The notes beneath the pieces are model-generated. The model made no database searches and was not told where the DNA came from. It was given only the letters and a program-made list of their open reading frames with translations. From Spirochaetales bacterium (GTDB taxonomy: Bacteria; Spirochaetota; Spirochaetia; SZUA-6; DRHE01), in contig JAGLQP010000019.1 in assembly GCA_023136785.1 (NCBI GenBank), forward strand, positions 1 to 12,709: a DNA stretch of 12,709 bases, written 5' to 3'. Shown here piece by piece: positions 7,456 to 12,709 of the stretch (its first letter is position 1; each line of letters starts with the position of its first letter). Both the position numbers and the translations under genes were made by a program.

Positions 7456-8775
7456 ATGGCAAATCCGATTGTTGATATTTTCAGAATAAAAGACCTGCGG
7501 GATCGCATCCTGTTTACCATATTTATTCTCTTCATATTTCGTCTGGGTGCGAATATTCCCATTCCGGGGGTGAACCTGACAGCTTTGAAACTCTATATGA
7601 CCGCTCAGGAGGCGACGGGTACCTTCGGGATCACCGATTATCTGGATTTCTTCGCAGGCGGCGCCTTTAAAAATTTCTCTATATTCATGCTCGGCATCAT
7701 GCCCTACATTTCTATGTCGATCATCATGCAGCTTCTGATGCTGGTGTTTCCCAAGATGAAGGCAATTTCCCAGGAGGAGGGGGGGAGGAAGAAGATACAG
7801 CGTTACACGCGTATCGGTACCATCTTCGTCTGTCTGATTCAAGGTTTCGCCGTCACTGCCTACGTTGACAGGATTCCCGATGCCATAACCTTGAGCCGTA
7901 CGGCCTATACCTTCATTGCCATACTGACGGTAACCTCGGGAACCATTTTTCTGATGTGGCTGGGGGAGCAGATAACCCAGAGGGGGATCGGTAACGGAAT
8001 ATCCATGTTGATTTTTGCAGGAATCGTCACCCGGATTCCCTACGCGATTTATACGATCGTCGAGCAGATTCGCCGTCGAGAGCTGAACCCGGTGTTCATG
8101 ATCGTGGTTCTGGTAATGTTCGTTGTGGTTGTAGCCCTCGTCGTATATGAGCAACAGGGGCAGAGAAAAATTCCGGTGCATTATGCAAAGCGGGTAGTTG
8201 GGCGGAAGATCTACGGTGCTCAAAACTCATACCTGCCCTTCAAGATCAACCCGTCGGGAGTAATTCCCGTAATATTCGCATCCTCCATCCTGGTTTTCCC
8301 CCTACAGATCGCCCAAAACTTGGGTTCCCGGGTGGACTGGCTGTCCCGGTTCGCCTCCTGGCTGCGACCAAACGGAATTCCCTACGTAATAACTTACACC
8401 GGCTTGATTATCTTTTTTGCCTATTTTTACACGCAAGTGACATTGAATCCGATAGAGATTTCGAAAAACATCCGGGAGAACGGTGGTTCGATACCGGGCA
8501 TCCGATCGGACAAGATGGAGGAGTACTTTTCCAGAATCCTCAATCGAATTGTTCTGCCTGGAGCTCTTTTTCTGGCCTTTATCGCTGTGATCCCAACGAT
8601 CATTCAAACCTGGTTGAATATTCCCTCCTCGGTGGCATTCCTAATGGGCGGCACCTCCCTTCTGATCATGGTAGGAGTGGATTTGGACACGATGAGTCAG
8701 ATCGAAGGTCAGCTGCGCATGCACCATCACGAGGGAATCGTGCGCAAGGGAAAGATCAGATCCCGGTACCTGTAA
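7456..8775 (+). CDS. secY: Preprotein translocase subunit SecY
   Basis: SecY forms the protein-conducting channel of the Sec translocon in the inner membrane, with SecE and SecG, and is driven by SecA or the ribosome. The 439-residue protein shows ten hydrophobic segments, at roughly 17-32, 74-98, 119-138, 150-170, 181-201, 212-232, 265-287, 308-329, 365-387 and 392-411. Family landmarks are RLGANIPIPGVN (29-40), a plug-like stretch near 60-73 (DYLDFFAGGAFKNF), GERITQRGIGNG-like GEQITQRGIGNG (170-181), and LPFKINPSGVIPVIFASS (260-277). The cytoplasmic loop GGSIPGIRS carries the functionally important Arg350. ATG 7456 has AAGGA at 7441-7445. adk and map do not follow it; rpmJ does. Confidence 0.98.
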   Translation: MANPIVDIFRIKDLRDRILFTIFILFIFRLGANIPIPGVNLTALKLYMTAQEATGTFGITDYLDFFAGGAFKNFSIFMLGIMPYISMSIIMQLLMLVFPKMKAISQEEGGRKKIQRYTRIGTIFVCLIQGFAVTAYVDRIPDAITLSRTAYTFIAILTVTSGTIFLMWLGEQITQRGIGNGISMLIFAGIVTRIPYAIYTIVEQIRRRELNPVFMIVVLVMFVVVVALVVYEQQGQRKIPVHYAKRVVGRKIYGAQNSYLPFKINPSGVIPVIFASSILVFPLQIAQNLGSRVDWLSRFASWLRPNGIPYVITYTGLIIFFAYFYTQVTLNPIEISKNIRENGGSIPGIRSDKMEEYFSRILNRIVLPGALFLAFIAVIPTIIQTWLNIPSSVAFLMGGTSLLIMVGVDLDTMSQIEGQLRMHHHEGIVRKGKIRSRYL

Positions 8776-8793
8776 CCTGGATGGAGGTATGAG

Positions 8794-8907
8794 ATGAAGG
8801 TACGAGTAAGTGTGAAACCGATTTGTGATAAATGCAAGGTGATCCGTAGAAAAGGCGTTGTACGCATCATCTGCCAAAATCCCAAGCACAAGCAGCGCCA
8901 AAGGTAG
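8794..8907 (+). CDS. rpmJ: 50S ribosomal protein L36
   Basis: This 37-residue gene encodes the smallest large-subunit protein, which binds 23S rRNA. It reads [20 protein letters not shown] and continues through a [11 protein letters not shown] end. C11, C14, C27 and H32 form the classic zinc-ribbon set of the C-plus L36. GGAGG at 8783-8787 lies 6 nt before ATG 8794. It sits between secY and rpsM without infA, an order seen in spirochaetes and some other groups. An out-of-frame ATG at 8789 opens only a two-codon frame. Confidence 0.97.
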   Translation: MKVRVSVKPICDKCKVIRRKGVVRIICQNPKHKQRQR

Positions 8908-8916
8908 GAGGAGTAC

Positions 8917-9288
8917 ATGGCTCGAATTGCCGGGGTTGATCTCCCCAACAAACACGTGGATATCGCTCTGACCCAAATATTTGGAATCGGGCGCTCCTCG
9001 GCAGAGGTGATCTGTGCCAACGCAGGCATCGACGCCTCGCGCAGGATCAATGATCTATCTCCGGAGGAGATCAACGTTCTCAGGAAGATTATAGAAAACG
9101 ACTACAAAGTCGAGGGACGTCTGCGAACGGAGGTCTCTCTCAATATCAAGCGCTTGATGGATATTGGTTCCTACCGGGGCCTGCGGCACAGGAAAGGCCT
9201 GCCCGTGCGAGGACAGAGAACTCGGACCAACGCCCGGACTCGAAAGGGCAAACGAAAGACCGTTGCCGGAAAGAGAAGAGCGAAATAA
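8917..9288 (+). CDS. rpsM: 30S ribosomal protein S13
   Basis: S13 lies at the top of the 30S head, bridges to L5 and touches P-site tRNA through its basic C-terminal tail. The 123-residue protein begins [20 protein letters not shown] and has the helix-hairpin region ([19 protein letters not shown]). It ends with the diagnostic [28 protein letters not shown] and a basic tail. AGGAGGAG at 8906-8913 precedes ATG 8917. It is the first gene of the alpha block, 9 nt after rpmJ. Confidence 0.98.
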   Translation: MARIAGVDLPNKHVDIALTQIFGIGRSSAEVICANAGIDASRRINDLSPEEINVLRKIIENDYKVEGRLRTEVSLNIKRLMDIGSYRGLRHRKGLPVRGQRTRTNARTRKGKRKTVAGKRRAK

Positions 9289-9301
9289 GGGGAAGTGAGA
9301 A

Positions 9302-9673
9302 GTGAGCAAGACAAAAAAGAAGAAAAATGTTGCAGAAGGCAACGTGTACATTCAGGCGACCTTCAATAACACAATCGTTACCATCACCGACAGGATGGGT
9401 AATGCATTGTCTTGGGCTTCGGCAGGGAGTCTGGGTTTCAGAGGGGCGAAGAAGTCCACACCCTATGCGGCTCAGATGACCGCAGAAGCAGCTGTGACCA
9501 GGGCAAAGGAGTATGGACTGAGTGAAGTGCACGTTTTTGTAAAAGGTCCAGGCGTCGGGGGTGAATCGGCGATCCGATCTTTGGGCGCATTGGGCTTAAG
9601 GGTGCGTTCCATTCAGGATGTAACACCAATACCCCATAATGGGTGCCGGCCTCAGAAGAAACGCCGAGTCTAG
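9302..9673 (+). CDS. rpsK: 30S ribosomal protein S11
   Basis: S11 is on the 30S platform, near the E-site codon and the Shine-Dalgarno helix. The 123-residue protein has a Lys-rich N-terminus ([12 protein letters not shown]), [24 protein letters not shown], the [18 protein letters not shown] helix, [14 protein letters not shown] and the invariant-type end [12 protein letters not shown]. Translation starts at GTG 9302 with AAGGGGA at about 9287-9293 upstream. No in-frame ATG lies close to the N-terminus. Confidence 0.98.
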   Translation: MSKTKKKKNVAEGNVYIQATFNNTIVTITDRMGNALSWASAGSLGFRGAKKSTPYAAQMTAEAAVTRAKEYGLSEVHVFVKGPGVGGESAIRSLGALGLRVRSIQDVTPIPHNGCRPQKKRRV

Positions 9674-9690
9674 GACGAGGGAGGAGTTGA

Positions 9691-10326
9691 ATGGGACGTT
9701 ACACGGGTCCTCAGTGTCGGCTGTGTAGAGCCGAAGAAACGAAGCTCTTTCTCAAGGGCGAGAGGTGTAAAGCCGCTAAGTGTCCAATTACCAAGCGCAG
9801 GGGAAAGCCCGGAAGAAGCTTAAGGGCACGATCTAAGAAGCTTTCCGACTACGGCATTCAGCTTCGGGAGAAGCAGAAGTTGAAGAGAATGTACGGCATG
9901 ATGGAGAAGCAGTTCCGACTCTTCTTCGCCAAAGCGGCACGTCAGAAGGGGATCACCGGTGAAACCCTGATTACCATGCTGGAACGTCGTCTGGACAACA
10001 TGGTGTATCGCATGCATTTCGCCAGTTCAAGAAAGCAGGGGCGGCAGCTTGTTTCCCATGGGCATGTTCGGGTGAACGCCCGACGTGTCACGATCCCTTC
10101 CTATCTGGTCAGAGAGGGAGATGAGATCGAAGTCCAAGAGAAGAGTAAAAAGCTCACAGCAATCAAAGATAGTTTAAAAGAGTATTCCCGCTCGGGAGTC
10201 ATGCCATGGCTGGAGGTTGATCCTGACAAGATCTGGGGCAAGGTGAAAGCCATACCCAGACGGAGCGATATCTTCGACTTGGCGGACGTAAAGGAACAGT
10301 TGATCGTCGAGCTGTACTCTAAGTGA
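9691..10326 (+). CDS. rpsD: 30S ribosomal protein S4, C-plus form
   Basis: S4 nucleates assembly of the 16S 5' domain and is a known translational autoregulator of ribosomal operons in several bacteria. The 211-residue protein has the zinc-type N-terminal set C9, C12, C26, C31 (CRLC...GERCKAAKC). An all-helical domain follows, then the S4 RNA-binding domain at about 99-160 (LERRLDNMVYRMHFASSRKQ, RQLVSHGHVRVNARRV). AGGGAGGAG at 9678-9685 precedes ATG 9691. The TGA stop at 10324-10326 lies inside the first arm of a hairpin repeat that opens the spacer to rpoA. Confidence 0.98.
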   Translation: MGRYTGPQCRLCRAEETKLFLKGERCKAAKCPITKRRGKPGRSLRARSKKLSDYGIQLREKQKLKRMYGMMEKQFRLFFAKAARQKGITGETLITMLERRLDNMVYRMHFASSRKQGRQLVSHGHVRVNARRVTIPSYLVREGDEIEVQEKSKKLTAIKDSLKEYSRSGVMPWLEVDPDKIWGKVKAIPRRSDIFDLADVKEQLIVELYSK

Positions 10327-10357
10327 GGTTGAAAAACAACCTCGATTTCGGTTGACC
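10325..10357 (+). repeat. Hairpin repeat, copy 1
   Basis: A perfect 7-bp stem, GAGGTTG (10325-10331) and CAACCTC (10337-10343) around an AAAAA loop, is followed by GATTTCGG. The unit recurs 110 nt downstream; the first 27 nt match at 25 positions, both differences being in the loop, and 29 of 33 match when extended. A second small hairpin follows in this copy only: TTCGG (10347-10351), TTGA loop, CCGAA (10356-10360). The first arm includes the last two bases of the rpsD stop codon. Confidence 0.85.
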
Positions 10358-10371
10358 GAATGACGTATAAT
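10342..10371 (+). promoter_or_regulatory. Possible sigma-70 type promoter for rpoA-rplQ
   Basis: A perfect TATAAT lies at 10366-10371. The best partner at an allowed distance is TCGATT at 10342-10347 (3 of 6 matches to TTGACA, 18-bp spacer). TTGACC at 10352-10357 looks better but is only 8 bp away, too close. If active, transcription would begin near 10378 and give rpoA a leader of about 125 nt containing the downstream hairpins. The weak -35 makes this only a candidate. Confidence 0.3.
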
Positions 10372-10425
10372 GCGGATTTTAATCTGAACAACCACGATAT
10401 CTTGTGTTTGCCTGGTTACTGGGCG

Positions 10426-10439
10426 ACCTCAATAGAGGT
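10426..10439 (+). promoter_or_regulatory. Small hairpin competing with repeat copy 2
   Basis: ACCTC (10426-10430), AATA loop, GAGGT (10435-10439) forms a 5-bp stem. Its right arm is the left arm of the 7-bp hairpin of repeat copy 2, so only one of the two can form at a time. The longer 7-bp stem should win in the full-length RNA; the short one could form first during transcription. Confidence 0.5.
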
Positions 10440-10467
10440 TGAAAGGCAACCTCGATTTCGGCTGTCC
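10435..10467 (+). repeat. Hairpin repeat, copy 2
   Basis: GAGGTTG (10435-10441), AAAGG loop, CAACCTC (10447-10453), then GATTTCGG, repeats copy 1 at 10325 with only two loop changes in 27 nt. Perfect conservation of both stem arms with change confined to the loop suggests that the structure, or a palindromic DNA site, matters. It leads directly into the larger hairpin at 10460-10486. Confidence 0.85.
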
Positions 10468-10486
10468 CGCGATTCACGGGACAGCC
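10460..10486 (+). promoter_or_regulatory. Perfect 10-bp hairpin before the rpoA ribosome-binding site
   Basis: GGCTGTCCCG (10460-10469) and CGGGACAGCC (10477-10486) pair without mismatch around a 7-nt loop. The following bases are TCAATT and then AAGGAG, so it lacks the T-run of an intrinsic terminator. It ends 6 nt before the rpoA Shine-Dalgarno at 10493-10498. Possible roles are an RNA processing or stability element, a protein-binding site, or part of an interspersed palindromic repeat. CCTCAAT occurs on both sides (10427-10433 and 10485-10491). Confidence 0.7.
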
Positions 10487-10503
10487 TCAATTAAGGAGTA
10501 GGG

Positions 10504-11574
10504 ATGGCAAGGAAGAATCTTTTAAAAGGATTCAGAAGACCCAAAGGAATCACCTTCGAGCATTTGGAAAGTGATACGAACTACGGCAAGTTCATAGCCT
10601 ATCCTTTTGAGCGGGGTTATGGAGTGACGATGGGAAACACGCTGCGGCGTATCCTGTTATCCTCTATCCAGGGGTATGCGATCAGCGCGATTCGGATTAC
10701 CAGCTACGGTGAAGACGGATCTCCAAAGGTGATTACCAGCGAATACGAAGCGATTCCGGAGGTAGCGGAGGACACTCCGGATATTATCAATAATCTGAAA
10801 ACCGTGAAGATCAATCTGCAGGGGGGCGAAGAGGAGAAGGTCGTTGTCGTTGAAGCGAAGGGCTCTGGTACGATTACGGCAAAAGATATAGGAGTAGACG
10901 ATACTGTGCAGGTAATCAATAAGGATCTTCTCATCTGCACGCTGATGGAAAAAGCCAATCTGGAGTTGGAGATCCAAATTGATCTTGGCAGGGGTTATGT
11001 CCCTTCAGAGAGAAGCGAGAAGTATATAGAGGTCATCGGGACGATCCCCATCGATGCAGTTTTCTCCCCGGTAACCAAGGTGAAGTATCTTGTAGAAAAT
11101 ACTCGTGTGGGACAGCGAACCGATTATGACAAGCTCATCCTGGAAATCTGGACGGACGGCACGATACCTCCGGAGGATGCTCTGGCGGAGGCTGCAAAGA
11201 TCGCCAAAGATCACTTGTCGATTTTCATAAATTTCGATGAAGAAGTAGCGGACGATGAAGGGGAAATCGATGAGGAGGAAGCGCGCATCCGGGCCCTGCT
11301 GGACACCCCCGTAGAAGAGTTGGAACTGTCGGTTCGATCGAGTAATTGTCTGCGTAATGCCAATATAAAGACCATTGGCGATTTAACCCGCAGAACGGAA
11401 GAGGAAATCGCTAAAACCCGTAATTTCGGCAAGAAGTCCCTTCAAGAGATCAAGGAAAAGCTTCGAGATAAAAACCTCTCCCTGGGCATGAAGGACTACA
11501 GTGCTTTAAAGAAGGCTTTGGCCATGACTAAGGAAGAGGAAAACACACAAGAGGAACAGGTCGATGAAGCATAG
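10504..11574 (+). CDS. rpoA: DNA-directed RNA polymerase subunit alpha
   Basis: Alpha dimerises to seed assembly of beta and beta-prime, and its C-terminal domain binds UP elements and activators. The 356-residue protein is somewhat longer than E. coli alpha (329). The N-terminal domain, about 1-245, has [23 protein letters not shown] (36-58, key Arg48/Arg49). A Glu/Asp-rich linker spans about 245-260. The C-terminal domain, about 268-333, has [18 protein letters not shown], where Arg278 and Asn281 match the DNA-contacting residues, and [12 protein letters not shown] charged tail of about 25 residues rich in Glu, Gln and Lys follows. AAGGAG at 10493-10498 is 5 nt before ATG 10504. The last 11 nt overlap rplQ. 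Confidence 0.99.
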   Translation: MARKNLLKGFRRPKGITFEHLESDTNYGKFIAYPFERGYGVTMGNTLRRILLSSIQGYAISAIRITSYGEDGSPKVITSEYEAIPEVAEDTPDIINNLKTVKINLQGGEEEKVVVVEAKGSGTITAKDIGVDDTVQVINKDLLICTLMEKANLELEIQIDLGRGYVPSERSEKYIEVIGTIPIDAVFSPVTKVKYLVENTRVGQRTDYDKLILEIWTDGTIPPEDALAEAAKIAKDHLSIFINFDEEVADDEGEIDEEEARIRALLDTPVEELELSVRSSNCLRNANIKTIGDLTRRTEEEIAKTRNFGKKSLQEIKEKLRDKNLSLGMKDYSALKKALAMTKEEENTQEEQVDEA

Positions 11575-11980
11575 GATCGGTTACAACCGTCTCGGCCGGA
11601 ATGTGAGCCACAGGAAAGCGTTGTACAGGAGTATGGCTACAGCACTGTTCCGGTATGAGCGCATAAAAACCACAAAACCCAAGGCTCGGGAGATTCGCCG
11701 AGTTGCGGAGAAACTAATTACCCGGGCTCGTCACGACAACGTTCACAACCGCCGGGTCGTCGCTAAGACGATCCAGGATAAGGCGGTTCTGGCCAAGTTG
11801 TTCACCGAAATTGCTCCGCGCTTTACCGAGAGGCCCGGAGGCTATACCAGGATTCTGAAGCTAGGTCAACGTTACGGGGATGCATCGGAAATGGTATTTC
11901 TGGAGCTGGTAGAGCGCAAAGAAGCCGTGAAAAAGAAGAAGAAAAAACCTGCAGAAAAGCAGGAGACTAAAGAAACCTAG
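11564..11980 (+). CDS. rplQ: 50S ribosomal protein L17
   Basis: L17 lies close to the tunnel exit. The 138-residue protein begins [20 protein letters not shown] and has [25 protein letters not shown] and the [25 protein letters not shown] end of the folded domain, all typical. A Lys/Glu-rich tail of about 20 residues (six consecutive lysines, then [10 protein letters not shown]) extends beyond the usual length. ATG 11564 overlaps rpoA by 11 nt, with GAGG at 11551-11554, implying coupled translation. It is the last ribosomal gene; a terminator follows 18 nt after its stop. Confidence 0.98.
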   Translation: MKHRIGYNRLGRNVSHRKALYRSMATALFRYERIKTTKPKAREIRRVAEKLITRARHDNVHNRRVVAKTIQDKAVLAKLFTEIAPRFTERPGGYTRILKLGQRYGDASEMVFLELVERKEAVKKKKKKPAEKQETKET

Positions 11981-11982
11981 GT

Positions 11983-12624
11983 GTGAACGAAAAGCCGCAA
12001 GAGGGAGATTCCTGGATCGATAGACGGGTGTCTCCCTCTTTTTTATTTGTAACCGGACTACTCCTTGCACCGGCAATCATTGTCCAGCAGAACCTCATTG
12101 TGAAAACTGCCCAAACCGTCGTGTTCCTCGTCCTGGCGCTGTTATCCGTGTCCGTGGCGAAGCGGCGTCTTTTTATCGGCAGTATTATCTTTATGACAAC
12201 CACGATTGTGGTGAACCTCTTCTCTCCTGTTGGACGGGTAATGCTGCGGATCGGTCCCCTGGCGGTCACTCGGGGTGCACTGGTGGTCGGCCTATCCAAG
12301 GCGACAACCCTGGGATGTTTGCTGTACCTGTCCCGATTCTGCATTCGACCCTCTGTGAGGTTGCCTGGAACACTTGGCAGATATGTCTCAGAGACCTTCG
12401 CTTATCTCAACAAGCTGCTGGCCAGGGCTCGGATGCTCCCCCGCAAGAATTTGGTACAACGTCTTGATGAGATATTTGATACTGTCTATAACGAACAGCG
12501 ATTCAACAGTCATCTCATAGAAGGGCAAAATACCTTTGCGGGAGTGGCTGTCCTGCTTTCTCTCCTGGTTGTGAATTGGGGCTTGGTCTTTTTCCCTTTT
12601 TCTGCCCTATTGGGTGTAGGTTGA
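11983..12624 (+). CDS. Unrecognised integral membrane protein, possibly EcfT/CbiQ-like
   Basis: I do not recognise this 213-residue protein with confidence. After a polar N-terminus (about 18 residues) there are hydrophobic segments at roughly 19-35, 44-58, 64-80, 95-118 and 184-206. A hydrophilic, Arg/Lys-rich region of about 60 residues (123-183) lies before the last one. The pattern around GPLAVTRGALVVGLSKATTL (91-110) and LGRYVSETFAYLNKLL (131-146) vaguely resembles energy-coupling-factor transporter T subunits; this is weak. GTG 11983 lies 2 nt after rplQ and its best ribosome-binding site, AGGAGA at 11961-11966, is 16 nt away. GTG 12028 is an alternative start. An intrinsic terminator lies within codons 6-21, so expression probably depends on read-through or another promoter. 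Confidence 0.7.
   Translation: MNEKPQEGDSWIDRRVSPSFLFVTGLLLAPAIIVQQNLIVKTAQTVVFLVLALLSVSVAKRRLFIGSIIFMTTTIVVNLFSPVGRVMLRIGPLAVTRGALVVGLSKATTLGCLLYLSRFCIRPSVRLPGTLGRYVSETFAYLNKLLARARMLPRKNLVQRLDEIFDTVYNEQRFNSHLIEGQNTFAGVAVLLSLLVVNWGLVFFPFSALLGVG
11999..12044 (+). terminator. Intrinsic terminator of the ribosomal superoperon
   Basis: AAGAGGGAGA (11999-12008) pairs perfectly with TCTCCCTCTT (12031-12040), and six T bases run from 12039 to 12044 followed by ATTT. The 8-bp GC-containing stem next to a T-run is a typical Rho-independent terminator; the 22-nt loop can form extra pairs (CC at 12011-12012 with GG at 12027-12028). It lies just after rplQ, as expected for the operon end, but inside the start of the next open frame. 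Confidence 0.8.
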
Positions 12625-12637
12625 GAGCCGATATATT
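12610..12637 (+). promoter_or_regulatory. Possible promoter for the next gene
   Basis: TTGGGT (12610-12615) and TATATT (12632-12637) are separated by 16 bp, at the start of the only AT-rich stretch in the window (about 12630-12665). TTGAGA (12621) with TAGAAT (12642-12647) is a second, 15-bp option. Either would serve the gene starting at 12698. The matches are partial and the region overlaps the end of the membrane protein gene. Confidence 0.3.
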
Positions 12638-12697
12638 ATATTAGAATAGGACTCGTAAAAAAAAGGTTCTTCTAGGAATTCCAGGGGAAAGGTCCAA

Positions 12698-12709
12698 ATG
12701 AAACCTAGC
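12698..12709 (+). CDS. Start of an unidentified downstream gene (partial)
   Basis: ATG AAA CCT AGC at the window edge is preceded by AGGGGAAAGG (12683-12692), a strong ribosome-binding site with 5-nt spacing. Only four residues, MKPS, are visible, so no function can be proposed. The 73-nt spacer upstream contains the candidate promoter. Confidence 0.5.

Noticed and set aside
7432..8223. 263-residue open frame antisense to secY
   Set aside because: Its sequence is a His/Asn/Gly-rich low-plausibility product of reading the opposite strand of a strongly conserved gene, with no ribosome-binding site or family resemblance.
10325..10362. Repeat copy 1 as a coding segment (EVEKQPRFRLTE)
   Set aside because: The frame is closed by stops at 10289 and 10301 upstream and has no start codon before the TGA at 10361.
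10352..10371. TTGACC followed by TATAAT as a promoter pair
   Set aside because: The spacer is only 8 bp, far short of the 16-18 bp required for sigma-70 promoters. TTGACC also sits in a small TTCGG/CCGAA hairpin, which explains it otherwise.
10460..10491. The 10-bp hairpin as an intrinsic terminator between rpsD and rpoA
   Set aside because: No T-run follows; the next bases are TCAATTAAGGAG, and rpoA and rplQ must be expressed from somewhere downstream of it.
1..12709. CRISPR arrays, tRNA or rRNA genes, insertion sequences, prophage or defence genes
   Set aside because: None is visible; virtually all sequence is accounted for by ribosomal protein genes, secY, rpoA and one membrane protein.

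Overview
The window is one continuous, single-strand ribosomal protein superoperon followed by one unrecognised membrane protein gene and the first codons of another gene. All supported genes lie on the + strand. The order is rplD(end)-rplW-rplB-rpsS-rplV-rpsC-rplP-rpmC-rpsQ (S10 block), rplN-rplX-rplE-rpsZ-rpsH-rplF-rplR-rpsE-rpmD-rplO-secY-rpmJ (spc block) and rpsM-rpsK-rpsD-rpoA-rplQ (alpha block). The blocks run into each other with no promoter-sized gaps, and adk, map and infA are absent between secY and rpmJ. That order, the zinc-type S14 and the protein sequences suggest a spirochaete (Treponema/Spirochaeta-like). This is an inference from gene order and general resemblance, not a database result.

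Positions 2-10326: twenty-five genes (rplD end to rpsD) are packed with gaps of 0-21 nt or short overlaps (rplD/rplW, rpsC/rplP, rplX/rplE). Starts are mostly ATG. GTG is used for rpsS, rpsC, rpsQ, rplX and rpsK, and TTG for rpsE. Four proteins (L24, S14, L36, S4) carry intact Cys-type metal-binding sets.

Positions 10327-10503: the only real intergenic space inside the operon, between rpsD and rpoA. It holds two copies of a 27-33 nt hairpin repeat, two mutually exclusive hairpins, a perfect 10-bp hairpin ending just before the rpoA ribosome-binding site, a perfect TATAAT box, and a 44-codon open frame whose stop touches the rpoA Shine-Dalgarno sequence. This is the least ordinary part of the window and looks like either an rpoA-rplQ control region or an inserted palindromic repeat.

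Positions 10504-11980: rpoA and rplQ, overlapping by 11 nt. Positions 11983-12624: a 213-residue membrane protein frame whose 5' end contains a convincing intrinsic terminator (11999-12044), the natural end of the superoperon. Positions 12625-12709: an AT-rich spacer with a possible promoter, a strong ribosome-binding site and the first four codons of a further gene.

Functionally, the set supplies ribosomal proteins of both subunits, the protein-conducting channel SecY and the alpha subunit of RNA polymerase. I see no defence, mobile or biosynthetic system. The only candidates for undescribed biology are the rpsD-rpoA spacer and the terminator embedded in the downstream membrane protein gene.
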